From assembly GCA_902798105.1 (NCBI GenBank), contig CADBVG010000034.1, forward strand, positions 1 through 33,369: DNA of 33,369 nt, written 5' to 3'. Numbering within the stretch: the first letter of the stretch is position 1; each line of letters starts with the position of its first letter. This document shows, in pieces, positions 6,695-14,321 of the stretch. The DNA is from an uncultured Eubacteriales bacterium. Lineage in GTDB: Bacteria; Bacillota; Clostridia; Christensenellales; Aristaeellaceae. The translations under genes and the position numbers were made by a program. The notes below the pieces were generated by a model, which saw nothing but the letters and a program-made list of their open reading frames with translations, did not search any database and was not told the DNA's origin.

Positions 6695-7140
6695 ATCTAC
6701 TTTATTGCTCATAAAGGTCAATTTCATCTGTTATTTGCTTATATACCGTCTATTTTGCATCGATGTGCATTATTGATCTGCTCTTTTTAGCCGTACCATT
6801 CTCCCCTTCCATCCCCTTGCTCTGACTTCTTTCTCCTATCCCCCCAATCGCGTTTGCAGCGAAAAAGCCTGTTTTAACATTCATTGGCATCACTTTGAAC
6901 CTACTTGTTGAACAAACTCAGAATTCGCATACAACTATGTCCGGCCATTGTATAAAAACGACAAACTTTCGTTCGGACCATCATATTTCCGCCTGAATCT
7001 GATTTTTCTGAAATGTGATTCTACTTAAACAGGTATCTACGCATTTTGCGAGTCAATTTTTCTGTATGGGCAATTATTTCAATCAATTTTTATTTTGTAT
7101 CACGATATTTCACTCTACCGGTGAATTGTTCACAAAGGAA
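6695..7140. other. AT-rich noncoding stretch between convergent genes
   Basis: About 450 bp much richer in A+T than its surroundings, between the ATPase terminator and the HD-GYP gene's 3' end. No ORF with a credible start and ribosome binding site was found on either strand. It contains short T-runs and scattered small dyads (for example GTCCG...CGGAC at about 6940-6979), but nothing I can name. It may be a decayed acquired segment. Confidence 0.5.
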
Positions 7141-7173
7141 GCGGCGGCAAGGGCTCATGACCTCTGCCGCCGC
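7141..7173. terminator. Hairpin downstream of the HD-GYP gene
   Basis: GCGGCGGCA and TGCCGCCGC form a 9-bp GC stem with further AGG/CCT pairing inside. On the plus strand CGTTTT follows, on the minus strand TTCCTTTG. It is 25 bp past the stop of the minus-strand HD-GYP gene and is its probable terminator. Confidence 0.6.
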
Positions 7174-7198
7174 CGTTTTACGCATACCTTCCCTGGCT

Positions 7199-9343
7199 CT
7201 AACTGCCCATGTAGGTGTTCATCACCCGGTGCACCTCATCCTGGGCATTGACGAAGGCGTCCACCACCTTGGGGTCGAAGTGACTTCCGGAGCCCTCGCG
7301 GATGATGGCCATGGCCTTTTCAAAGGGGAAGCCCTCCTTGTAGCTGCGCTTGGATACCAGGGCGTCGAACACGTCGGCCACCGCCATGATGCGCGCCGAC
7401 AGCGGTATCTCCTCGCCTGCCAGCCCGCAGGGATAGCCCTGTCCGTTCCACTTCTCGTGGTGGTAGTGGGCCAGGTTCATGGCCTCCTTCAGGTAGCCCG
7501 AATTCTCCTCGGATACCATGTCGATGGCCCGGGAAATGATCTCGGCGCCGGCGGTGGTGTGGGTCTTCATGATCTCGAACTCCTCGTCGGTCAGCTTGCC
7601 GGGCTTGTTCAGAATGGCGTCGGAGACCTGAATCTTGCCCACGTCATGCAGCGGCGCGGAGTTGACCACGTCCTGCATGTAGGCTTCCGTCAGCTGGTCC
7701 GCGTACACGCCCTCCCGCTTCAGCTCGCGCAATATGATGTCCGCGTAAGCCGCCGTCTTTCGCACGTGGTCGCCGGTGCATTTGTCGCGGCTCTCCACCA
7801 TGTCGGCCAGCACCAGGATCAGGCCGTTCTGCAGGCGGCTGATGACCTCGTTCTGGTGCTCCACGTTTTCGATGGTGCCCACCATATCCTCGGTGGTCCT
7901 GACCACAGAGTGATACAGGTTTTCGATCTCGTCGCCGGTGCGGATGTCCAGCTCGTGGATGCGCTCCACTGTCTGGGCGCGGGCCTCCTCGCTGTTGTAG
8001 ACGGCATTTTCGGTGGCGATATCCATGGTGTTGATGGGCAGTATGATGTTATACTCGGCCAGCCAGATCGCGCCGGTCAGGATCAGCAGGAAGAAGCCAA
8101 AGAACAGCGAGAATACCCGGGCCATGAACTGGTAGCCGCTGATGGCGATGTGGTTCATGTTGATGTCTACACCCACATAGCACTGGCACACGCCCTCGCT
8201 GTCGAAGACGGGCTTGTAAACCGTCAGCAGCCAGCCATATTTTTCGTTGGACTGGATGGGAGGGATTTCGCCACCGGCCAGCAGCGTCGGCAGCTTGTCC
8301 ATGAACGCCTCGTCAAACTCGATAATGTCCCCGGGCTCGGAGCCGGGGGTGTCCGGCGTGTCGGCGTCGAATACCACGTGGCAGCCGTCCTCCATGATCT
8401 TGTAGGCGTAGACGTATTCGATCTCCTCGGCGCTGTTCGCCAGGTCGTTGAAGCGCTTGTCCACCCGGGCATACCCTTCGGCATCGAAGCCCTTGGTGAT
8501 GTATTCATCCACCCGGTCCGCTTCGATGGCGTCGGATGCCACGTTGGACACGCCGTAGGCCAGCTTGACCTGCTCGTCGATGGCGGCATTCTGGAAATGT
8601 ATGAAGCTGATCACCGTCACCACCGCGGCGATAATCAACATGGCCGCGGCCACCAGCAATATGATCTTCGACCGCAGGGACATCTTGCGGGCGCGCTTGT
8701 GGTCCACCGCCATCATCTTCTTGCGGGTCAGCGGCGCCTGTTGCCAGCCGGCGAAATAGAGCCTGTCCTTGGTCGCCTGGGGCAGCAAGCGCAATACAAT
8801 CACCACGATGGCGACGGTGATGGCCTTGTCGACAATATCAATCAGCATGTCCGCCGTGAACTGTGCCCAGAACGGGCTCATGATACCAGCGTCCAGTATG
8901 CGCTGGGCCAACGGCGCGGAGAGGCTGGTGCCGAATTCAAAGCCGTACAGCGTCCATGTCAGCACCGAGCCCAGCCCACCGCCGATCAGCGCAAACACGG
9001 CCACCACGATGGGCAGCTTCGAGGGCTTGTTGTAGTAGCCATGCTCGGCAAACCAGGCCGAGCAGATGGCAATCAGCACCGTCAGCGAACCGTAATAGGT
9101 GGTCTCGTGGGCCCCGATGCCGTTGACAAGGTTGGTTAGGAAGCCCACCACGATGCCGGGAATGTAGCCGCCCAGCGCCGCGGTCAGGGCGCTGCCAACG
9201 TTATCCAGAAACAGGGGCAGGTGCAGCGCAAGCGGTACCTTGGCCAGCAGGTAGTTGATGGCCAATCCGACAGCGCAGAGCGCCACTAGGTGAAGCCACC
9301 GGCTGCCTTTGGACATCTCCACGCCCCTCGGCTTGAATTCCAT
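7199..9343 (-). CDS. Membrane HD-GYP phosphodiesterase with N-terminal ECF-S-like multispan region
   Basis: A 714-aa predicted c-di-GMP phosphodiesterase. Residues about 17-190 form five or six membrane helices (LFLDNVGSALTAALGGYIPGI and TNLVNGIG look like an ECF transporter S component). TM helix 225-250 is followed by an extracytoplasmic Cache-like region (about 251-400) and another TM helix (about 408-435), then a HAMP/coil linker. The C-terminal HD-GYP domain (about 505-705) keeps its metal ligands and signature: HD at 566-567, His595, His628-His629 and GYP at 636-638. GGAGG lies 8-12 nt upstream of the ATG. Promoter TTTACA-17-CATAAT is at 9424-9452. It is monocistronic. The membrane region suggests sensing of a small molecule or membrane state; that is inference. 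Confidence 0.92.
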   Translation of the reverse strand: MEFKPRGVEMSKGSRWLHLVALCAVGLAINYLLAKVPLALHLPLFLDNVGSALTAALGGYIPGIVVGFLTNLVNGIGAHETTYYGSLTVLIAICSAWFAEHGYYNKPSKLPIVVAVFALIGGGLGSVLTWTLYGFEFGTSLSAPLAQRILDAGIMSPFWAQFTADMLIDIVDKAITVAIVVIVLRLLPQATKDRLYFAGWQQAPLTRKKMMAVDHKRARKMSLRSKIILLVAAAMLIIAAVVTVISFIHFQNAAIDEQVKLAYGVSNVASDAIEADRVDEYITKGFDAEGYARVDKRFNDLANSAEEIEYVYAYKIMEDGCHVVFDADTPDTPGSEPGDIIEFDEAFMDKLPTLLAGGEIPPIQSNEKYGWLLTVYKPVFDSEGVCQCYVGVDINMNHIAISGYQFMARVFSLFFGFFLLILTGAIWLAEYNIILPINTMDIATENAVYNSEEARAQTVERIHELDIRTGDEIENLYHSVVRTTEDMVGTIENVEHQNEVISRLQNGLILVLADMVESRDKCTGDHVRKTAAYADIILRELKREGVYADQLTEAYMQDVVNSAPLHDVGKIQVSDAILNKPGKLTDEEFEIMKTHTTAGAEIISRAIDMVSEENSGYLKEAMNLAHYHHEKWNGQGYPCGLAGEEIPLSARIMAVADVFDALVSKRSYKEGFPFEKAMAIIREGSGSHFDPKVVDAFVNAQDEVHRVMNTYMGS

Positions 9344-9423
9344 AGTATTTATTCCTCCCGTCAGGCAAATCCGCGGCCTCTATTGAGACGCGAATATGAA
9401 GCAATTGATATATTCCCGGCTAT

Positions 9424-9452
9424 ATTATGACATGACGCCCGCGGTTTGTAAA
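9424..9452 (-). promoter_or_regulatory. Promoter of the HD-GYP gene
   Basis: Minus strand: TTTACA (9452-9447), 17-bp spacer, CATAAT (9429-9424) with a TG extension just before the -10. The leader is about 75 nt; no GEMM c-di-GMP riboswitch is recognisable in it. Confidence 0.7.
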
Positions 9453-9487
9453 GTAAAAAAGCTATATGTTTGTATGATAATCCATAA

Positions 9488-9518
9488 TGAAAAAAGACAC
9501 CGCGTTTCAGCGGTGTCC
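9488..9518 (-). terminator. Intrinsic terminator of the rpsF-ssb-rpsR operon
   Basis: GACACCGC and GCGGTGTC (8 bp) around a short loop, followed on the minus strand by TTTTTTC. It is 17 bp past the rpsR stop. Confidence 0.92.
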
Positions 9519-9534
9519 CGTGTATGGATTTCAA

Positions 9535-9789
9535 TCAGTCAGACACATAGGGCATCAGGGCGATCGTGCGAGCGCGCTTGATGGCCGTGGAGAGCTGACG
9601 CTGGTGCTTTGCGCAGGTGCCGGTCATGCGGCGGGGCAGAATCTTGCCGCGCTCGCTGGTGAAACGGCGGAGCCTGGCCACATCCTTGTAATCGATGTGC
9701 TGGATCTTATCCACGCAAAACGCGCAAACCTTCCTGCGCGGCTTGCGGCCGCGGGGGCGGCGAATGCGCTCGCCTCTATCCTCAGACAT
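9535..9789 (-). CDS. rpsR: 30S ribosomal protein S18
   Basis: An 84-aa basic protein matching bS18 in full. KVCAFC near the N-terminus, [23 protein letters not shown] in the middle, and [26 protein letters not shown] at the end are the family's conserved blocks. S18 binds with S6 in the platform of the small subunit. AAGGAGG precedes the ATG. The three cysteines (two in CAFC, one in GTCAKHQ) correspond to the zinc-type C+ form of S18. It is the last gene of the operon, 90 bp after ssb. Confidence 0.98.
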   Translation of the reverse strand: MSEDRGERIRRPRGRKPRRKVCAFCVDKIQHIDYKDVARLRRFTSERGKILPRRMTGTCAKHQRQLSTAIKRARTIALMPYVSD

Positions 9790-9879
9790 GTTGCGTTCCT
9801 CCTTTTTGGATTATAGGGCGTGCGTTAAGCGCACTCCCAAAGAAGAATCAGGTCGATGGTCAGACGGCCGGTCCGAAAA

Positions 9880-10314
9880 TCAGAACGGCAGCTCGTCGTC
9901 CTCAACCTCGGTGAAGTCGTTCATCGCGGGGCCGGCGGGCGGCGCGGGCGGCGGGGTGGGGCCGTTGTCACGGGGACGGGCCTGACCCTGGCCTTCATCG
10001 CGGCTGCCCAAAGCCTCGATATTGTCGGCAATGACTTCGGTCACATAGCGCTTGGAGCCGTCCTGCGCATCATAGGAACGGACTTGTATGCTGCCTTCCA
10101 CCGCAACCTTGCGCCCCTTGGTGAGGTAGCGGTTGCAGAAGTCGGCGGTCTGGCGCCATGCGACAACCGGGATAAAATCCGCCTCCCGCACACCCTGAGC
10201 ATTGGTAAAGCGCCGGTTCACCGCAACGGTAAACGAGGAGCGCGAAATACCACTCTGCGTGGTAAAGGGTTCAGGATCCCTTGCGAGATTGCCGATCAGG
10301 ATGACTTTATTCAT
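9880..10314 (-). CDS. ssb: Single-stranded DNA-binding protein
   Basis: A 144-aa SSB: N-terminal OB fold (MNKVILIGNLARDPE, FIPVVAWRQTADFCNRYLTKG, KVAVEGSIQVRSY, residues 1-105), a flexible Gly/Pro/Arg-rich linker, and the acidic tip DDELPF that recruits replication and repair partners. AAAGGATGG lies upstream of the start. Its place between rpsF and rpsR is the classical Firmicutes arrangement, which couples SSB supply to ribosome synthesis. Confidence 0.97.
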   Translation of the reverse strand: MNKVILIGNLARDPEPFTTQSGISRSSFTVAVNRRFTNAQGVREADFIPVVAWRQTADFCNRYLTKGRKVAVEGSIQVRSYDAQDGSKRYVTEVIADNIEALGSRDEGQGQARPRDNGPTPPPAPPAGPAMNDFTEVEDDELPF

Positions 10315-10342
10315 ACTTCACACCATCCTTTGTGGGACGGCC

Positions 10343-10789
10343 TTATTCGGCCTCAGAGACAGGCTTCTCGTCGTCAACGGCTTCTGCCACGGGCACCTCG
10401 GCGGGAGCGACGGGCGCTTCAGCGGGGGCAACGGCAGCCTCGGCAACGGGCGCGGCCTCGCGGGGTGCGTAGGGCTTCAGGGGCTCGCGCTTGGCGGGCA
10501 GCTCACCCTCGTAACGCACGGTCAGATAGCGCAGGATGCTGTCAGAGATCTGCATATTGCGCTCGATTTCGCGGGGCAGCTCGGCGGGGGCCTTGATGTA
10601 CATCAGCACATAGTAGCCCTCGGTCTTGTACTGGATGGCGTAGGCCAGGCGGCGCTTGCCCCACTCGTCCACGCGATCCACTTCACCGCCATTCTTCACC
10701 ACCAGGTCGGAAAAACGGTTGATCAGCTCGCTCCTGGCGCTGTCCTCCAGCGTAGGATCGATCACGTACATGACTTCATACTGGTTCAT
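10343..10789 (-). CDS. rpsF: 30S ribosomal protein S6 with Ala/Pro-rich tail
   Basis: A 148-aa bS6. The conserved core is MNQYEVMYVIDPTLEDSA, WGKRRLAYAIQYKTEGYYVLMYIKA and RYLTVRYE (residues 1-100). The last roughly 45 residues are a low-complexity A/P/V/E tail with repeated APAE and VAEA units, an extension beyond the usual 95-100 aa. Start at 10789 is fixed by a consensus AGGAGGTG 11 nt upstream; an earlier in-frame ATG at 10822 lies before that site. First gene of the rpsF-ssb-rpsR operon with promoter at 10858-10886. Confidence 0.97.
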   Translation of the reverse strand: MNQYEVMYVIDPTLEDSARSELINRFSDLVVKNGGEVDRVDEWGKRRLAYAIQYKTEGYYVLMYIKAPAELPREIERNMQISDSILRYLTVRYEGELPAKREPLKPYAPREAAPVAEAAVAPAEAPVAPAEVPVAEAVDDEKPVSEAE

Positions 10790-10817
10790 ACTTACTTTCA
10801 CCTCCTTATGGACTTCG

Positions 10818-10839
10818 GCCACGGCCGGTTAACCGTGGC
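10818..10839 (-). promoter_or_regulatory. Leader hairpin of rpsF, possible S6:S18 autoregulatory site
   Basis: GCCACGG and CCGTGGC form a 7-bp stem between the transcription start (about 10851) and the ribosome binding site (10801-10806), enclosing TTAACCGG, which contains CCG. S6:S18 leader motifs in many bacteria are stem-loops with an exposed CCG that mimics the 16S rRNA site. The match here is by position and these two traits only. Confidence 0.45.
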
Positions 10840-10857
10840 AAGGATGCGCTAACGAAT

Positions 10858-10886
10858 ATTATACAGCAAAACGCCGCGCATAACAA
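10858..10886 (-). promoter_or_regulatory. Promoter of the rpsF-ssb-rpsR operon
   Basis: Minus strand: TTGTTA (10886-10881), 17-bp spacer, TATAAT (10863-10858). Near-consensus sigma-A promoter, as expected for a ribosomal protein operon. Confidence 0.85.
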
Positions 10887-10923
10887 GGGAACACTGTGAT
10901 AAATTTTGGGTAACTGTCGTATG

Positions 10924-10938
10924 CAAATTCTGATTTCC
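10924..10938. repeat. Solitary half-site of the ATTCTGATTT palindrome
   Basis: CAAATTCTGATTTCCC matches one arm of the dispersed palindrome, with no complementary arm nearby. It lies between the stop of the binding-protein gene (10967) and the rpsF promoter. It is probably a remnant of an element. Confidence 0.5.
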
Positions 10939-10966
10939 CTGTCTGAATAAATACACTTCCCGTTTA

Positions 10967-12472
10967 TTACAGCCTGTGAATAAACGTCATGCCCTCCATC
11001 TGGCCGGTGAGCATGTGGTTGATATCGGTAATCAGCTCGCCCACGATGTCGGTGGCCTGGTAGAGGTACTTGTCGGTGCTCCACACGTTGCCCTCCTTCA
11101 CCGCCTTGAAGTCGGCAAACAGCGCGCTCTTGGCCAGCAGGTCCTCCAGGCTGTTCAGCGGGGCGTCGATGGAGGCGTTGTAGATCAGGTAGTCGGCGTC
11201 CACCGCCGCGGCATAGAAATCCTCCATGCTGATGGTCACGGCGGCCCGGGCGCTGTCCAGCGCGGCGGTATCGTTGAAGATATAGCGGCCGCCCGCCAGC
11301 TCGATCATGCCCGCCACGTAATCCCCCGCGCCACGCACCACCACGCTGCCGTCGGTGGAGACGTAGAAGAAGGCCACCTTCTTCTCGGTGTTGGTAAAGT
11401 CCTTCAGCTCGTCGATCACCTTCGCCTGGTCGTCGAAGAATGCCGCGGCCTGTTCCTCCCTGTTCAGCATGGCGGCGTACAGCTTCACCCACTCGGTGCG
11501 GCCCAGCGGGTGGCTCTCGTAGCTGGAATGCTCGATGAACACGGTGACGCCCAGCTGCTCCAGCATCTCCTGCACCTTCGGGGTGTGCAGTATCATCGTG
11601 GATTCGATGGCCAGCGGGCAGCCCATGCCCATCAACAGCTCGTAGTCCGGCGCGCTGTACTTGCCGGCGTAGAGCATGTCCCCCCGCTCCATGGCGGCGG
11701 CGGCGTTTTCGATGTACCAGCCGTCGGCCTGGGTGCCGGACAGGGTGATGGCGTCCAGCCCGTCCACCGCGTCGAACAGCGCCATGGCCGCCGTGGCCGC
11801 AAGATAGACGTTTTTAAGCGGCTGGCGGATGATCTTGACGCCACCGTCCAACCCCCCGGGCGCGTCGCCGCCCTCGGGCACCACCAGGTAGCGGTTGCCG
11901 TCGCCGATGGTCAGCAGCTTGTAGCCGCCCTCGTAGTAGTCCACGGCGAACTCGTGGGCGTATTTCAGCGGCATCTCCGACTGCCAGGTCAGCCCCGGCA
12001 GTTCCTTCTCCCGGTCATCCAGCGCGACGGCGACACGCTCCGCGGGCGCGTCGTCCTCGTCCTCCGGGACTGCCTCGGGCGGGGTCTGGCCCATCCAGAT
12101 GTGGATCGTATATTCGATGTCGTGGGGCTGGGACATGGCCGTGGTGGTGCCCACGACGGTCATGTCCTCGTTCACCTTCGCCGGAATCACGAAGACAGAG
12201 TTCTTCTCCTCATGGGTGGCGGTATACGCCACGCCGTCCACCGTCACCGTGGGATAGTTCGGGCTGGAAAACACCAGCGTGGCCGTTACCGCGCCATTTT
12301 CCACCGTGATCGCCGGGCAGCTGATGGTCACCTTGCCGGTGCCGCCGGAGAAGGTGAAGCCATCCGGGGCGTATTCCCCCTCGGGAATCGCCGGGGCCTC
12401 GGCCAGCGCCCCCATCCCCGGCAGCGCCAGGCAAAGCGCCAGCGCCAGTAGGCGAAGAATCATTTGCTTCAT
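10967..12472 (-). CDS. ABC substrate-binding protein, iron/cobalamin type, with N-terminal beta-domain
   Basis: A 501-aa exported protein. The signal peptide MKQMILRLLALALCLALPG ends in GALA-EA (signal peptidase I type, no lipobox). Residues about 35-130 form a beta-rich domain with APDGFTFSGGTGKV and TTTAMSQPHDIEYTI, as seen next to iron uptake systems in Clostridia. Residues about 165-500 match the two-lobed siderophore/heme/cobalamin binding fold (TroA/BtuF-like): a VYLAATAAMALFDAVDGLDAI strand-helix, LIYNASIDAPLNSLEDLL, and the end KYLYQATDIVGELITDINHML. AAGGAGG precedes the ATG. No permease or ATPase genes are adjacent, so it is an orphan here. The ligand is unknown; a link to the cobalamin genes 17 kb away is possible but unsupported. 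Confidence 0.85.
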   Translation of the reverse strand: MKQMILRLLALALCLALPGMGALAEAPAIPEGEYAPDGFTFSGGTGKVTISCPAITVENGAVTATLVFSSPNYPTVTVDGVAYTATHEEKNSVFVIPAKVNEDMTVVGTTTAMSQPHDIEYTIHIWMGQTPPEAVPEDEDDAPAERVAVALDDREKELPGLTWQSEMPLKYAHEFAVDYYEGGYKLLTIGDGNRYLVVPEGGDAPGGLDGGVKIIRQPLKNVYLAATAAMALFDAVDGLDAITLSGTQADGWYIENAAAAMERGDMLYAGKYSAPDYELLMGMGCPLAIESTMILHTPKVQEMLEQLGVTVFIEHSSYESHPLGRTEWVKLYAAMLNREEQAAAFFDDQAKVIDELKDFTNTEKKVAFFYVSTDGSVVVRGAGDYVAGMIELAGGRYIFNDTAALDSARAAVTISMEDFYAAAVDADYLIYNASIDAPLNSLEDLLAKSALFADFKAVKEGNVWSTDKYLYQATDIVGELITDINHMLTGQMEGMTFIHRL

Positions 12473-12503
12473 GTTGTCACGCCTCCTTGTTGCGTATGAT
12501 GGT

Positions 12504-12532
12504 ATTATAACGCATCATTGGGAAATAGGCAA
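12504..12532 (-). promoter_or_regulatory. Probable promoter of the orphan binding-protein gene
   Basis: Minus strand: TTGCCT (12532-12527), 17-bp spacer, TATAAT (12509-12504). The first bases of the -35 lie at the edge of the repeat element that begins at 12530, so the insertion helped form or replaced the promoter's upstream part. Confidence 0.6.
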
Positions 12533-12849
12533 ATTCTGATTTGTCGAGCAGTTGACGCTCAGGGATTAGGGAATAGGGATTAGAAATAGCTGCTGCCGCG
12601 CCCAAAAGCCTTCCCCAGCGACCGAAGGGAGCGGTTCAGGGGAAGGTGGCCGAGCGAAGCGAGGTCGGAAGAGGTCGTTTCCCCTGCGGTATCGACGGTT
12701 AGCACGCTTTCTTTCAGGAAAACGACCTCATCCGTCTTTCCCGGAACAATGCAAGCATTTTCCGGGAAATCCACCTTCCCCTGAACCGGCAGCTTCGCTG
12801 CCTGGGGAAGGCTTTGGGCTGCCGCGTCTCCCCGCCAAATCAGAATTTG
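12530..12849. repeat. Complete 320-bp MITE-like element with 14-bp terminal inverted repeats
   Basis: CAAATTCTGATTTG (12530-12543) and its exact complement CAAATCAGAATTTG (12836-12849) bound the element. Nested inside are a second perfect 14-bp inverted pair, AAAGCCTTCCCCAG (12605-12618) and CTGGGGAAGGCTTT (12802-12815), and paired GGGGAAGGTGG/CCACCTTCCCC blocks, so the whole can fold back. The 39-bp block at 12743-12781 is identical to two other copies in the window. There is no transposase; a 109-aa open frame across it (12580-12909) has no ribosome binding site and no protein-like features. The element accounts for most of the gap 12473-12921. Confidence 0.85.
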
Positions 12850-12867
12850 ACGAGACGCCTCCCCCAC

Positions 12868-12900
12868 AAAAATCCCCGGCGCGGAGTTCGCGCCGGGGAT
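12868..12900 (-). terminator. Intrinsic terminator of the BMP-family binding-protein gene
   Basis: On the minus strand ATCCCCGGCGCG pairs with CGCGCCGGGGAT over 12 bp, with a 5-nt loop, and runs into TTTTTG. It is about 20 bp past the stop. Confidence 0.93.
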
Positions 12901-12921
12901 GGGGGGCAATCGATCTTTCGA

Positions 12922-14130
12922 TCAGCCCATGATGATGCCGTCGACGGGCAGGTCGAAGTAGGGGGCGGACTGGAACTCGGATTCGTGGAAGCAGCCGTCC
13001 TTGACGTAGCCGGCGGCGATCTGGTGCACCGCGGCGTTGAAGCCGCCGTTGGCGGTATCCTGGAGGTAGTCCTCGGTCTGCACGTACTCCTCGGCGGTCA
13101 TGCCGTTCACGGTGAAGGTGCTGGTGTCGAACACCTGCAGCTCGCCGGAGGCCAGCTTGGCCAGGACCTCCTGGACCTTCTCGGCGCTGCCCTCGGCGGC
13201 CACGTTGGGGTTCAGCTCGGTCAGCTCCACGGCGCCCTCGGCCATGCCCAGGGAGATGTCGGTGGGGAAGCCCTCGCCCTTCATGACGGACTCGATGGCC
13301 ATCTGCATGTAGGGGGTCCAGTTGATCTTGGAGGAGATCAGCGCGGTGTTGGGCGCGACGTTGGCAAAGGAGATGTTGTAGCCGACGTTGGGCACGTTGT
13401 TGTCCTCGCAGGCGGTGGGCGCGCCGACGGTATCGGCGTGCTCGCTCATCAGCACGCAGCCCTGCGCGATCAGGGCGGTGGCAGCCTCCTGCTCCAGGGC
13501 CTGGTCACCCCAGCTGTTGGTGAACTTCACGGTCATGGTGGCGGTGGGGCAGGCGTAGCGGATGCCCAGGAAGGTGGAGGTATAGCCGCTGATGACCTCG
13601 GCGTAGGGGAACGCGCCCACATAGCCGACCTTGGCCTGGTCCTCGGTGATCTTGCCTGCGGCGATCATCTCGTTCAGCTTCAGGCCGGCGGCATAGCCCG
13701 CGGCAAAGCGGCCCTGGTAGATGGAGGCGAAGGCGTTGTGGAAGTTCTCCATGCCGGTACTCTGGGCCTTGGTGCCGGTGGCGTGGGAGAACTGGACCTC
13801 CGGGAACTCGGAAGCGGCCTGGATGATGTAGTCCTCATGGCCGAAGGAATCGGCGAAGACGTACTTGCAGCCCATGTCCGCCAGGTCGGCGGCGGCGTCG
13901 TAGGCCTCCTGGCTCTCGGGAATGTTGGTCTTGATGATCAGCTGGCTCTCGTCCAGGCCCAGGTTCGCCAGGGCCTGCTTCATGCTGTCGATGAAGTTGG
14001 CGTCATAGCCCATGTTCTCGTCGTGCAGGCAGATCAGGCCCACCTTCATGTCTTCCTTCGCAACCTCGGCGGAGGCGACGGCGCAGAGCAGCATGGCAAT
14101 AATCAGGAGTACGGAAGCAATCTTCTTCAT
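12922..14130 (-). CDS. BMP family (PnrA-like) ABC substrate-binding protein
   Basis: A 402-aa exported protein of the basic membrane protein (BMP/Med/PnrA) family, which binds purine nucleosides or related ligands for ABC import. The signal peptide MKKIASVLLIIAMLLCAVASA is followed by KVGLICLHDENMGYDANFIDSMKQAL, the first Rossmann-like strand and helix. GCKYVFADSFGHEDYI, FASIYQGRFAAGYAAGL, KVGYVGAFPYAEV and ALIAQGCVLMSEHADT are the family's conserved blocks. It has a signal peptidase I-type ASA-E site rather than a lipobox. Start at 14130 is fixed by AAGGAGA and the signal peptide. No transporter membrane genes are next to it; it is a single-gene unit with its own terminator. Confidence 0.92.
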   Translation of the reverse strand: MKKIASVLLIIAMLLCAVASAEVAKEDMKVGLICLHDENMGYDANFIDSMKQALANLGLDESQLIIKTNIPESQEAYDAAADLADMGCKYVFADSFGHEDYIIQAASEFPEVQFSHATGTKAQSTGMENFHNAFASIYQGRFAAGYAAGLKLNEMIAAGKITEDQAKVGYVGAFPYAEVISGYTSTFLGIRYACPTATMTVKFTNSWGDQALEQEAATALIAQGCVLMSEHADTVGAPTACEDNNVPNVGYNISFANVAPNTALISSKINWTPYMQMAIESVMKGEGFPTDISLGMAEGAVELTELNPNVAAEGSAEKVQEVLAKLASGELQVFDTSTFTVNGMTAEEYVQTEDYLQDTANGGFNAAVHQIAAGYVKDGCFHESEFQSAPYFDLPVDGIIMG

Positions 14131-14275
14131 AATCAATATCTCCTTCCCTTGTGTTGCCCCCCCAACGGGAGGCCATGTCAATATGATACAAAAGCAAAGT
14201 TACATCCTTTCGCCACATTTGTTAATTATGGACAGAAAACCGGCAAAAGTTCGGGTTTTTTTGATGTTTCCAATC

Positions 14276-14308
14276 AAAAATGCCCCATCAGGCATGGCCT
14301 GGGGGGGC
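14276..14308 (-). terminator. Intrinsic terminator of the GGDEF-EAL gene
   Basis: On the minus strand GCCCC...AGGC pairs with GCCT...GGGGC (about 9 bp with an internal loop, CAT apex), followed by ATTTTTG. It sits 14 bp past the stop. Confidence 0.75.
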
Positions 14309-14321
14309 GTTTTCCCGAACA

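Noticed and set aside
7046-9139. 697-aa plus-strand open frame
   Set aside because: It is antisense to the HD-GYP gene. The translation is rich in His, Val, Gly and Gln, as expected for the opposite strand of a GC-rich gene, and has no ribosome binding site or domain.
9344-9423. c-di-GMP riboswitch in the HD-GYP leader
   Set aside because: No GEMM core sequence is recognisable in the about 75-nt leader.
10976-12451. 491-aa plus-strand open frame
   Set aside because: Antisense to the iron-type binding protein, which has signal peptide, ribosome binding site and promoter. The composition is that of a shadow frame.
12580-12909. 109-aa minus-strand open frame in the repeat element
   Set aside because: It runs through the inverted repeats and the terminator of the BMP gene and has no ribosome binding site; no transposase motif.
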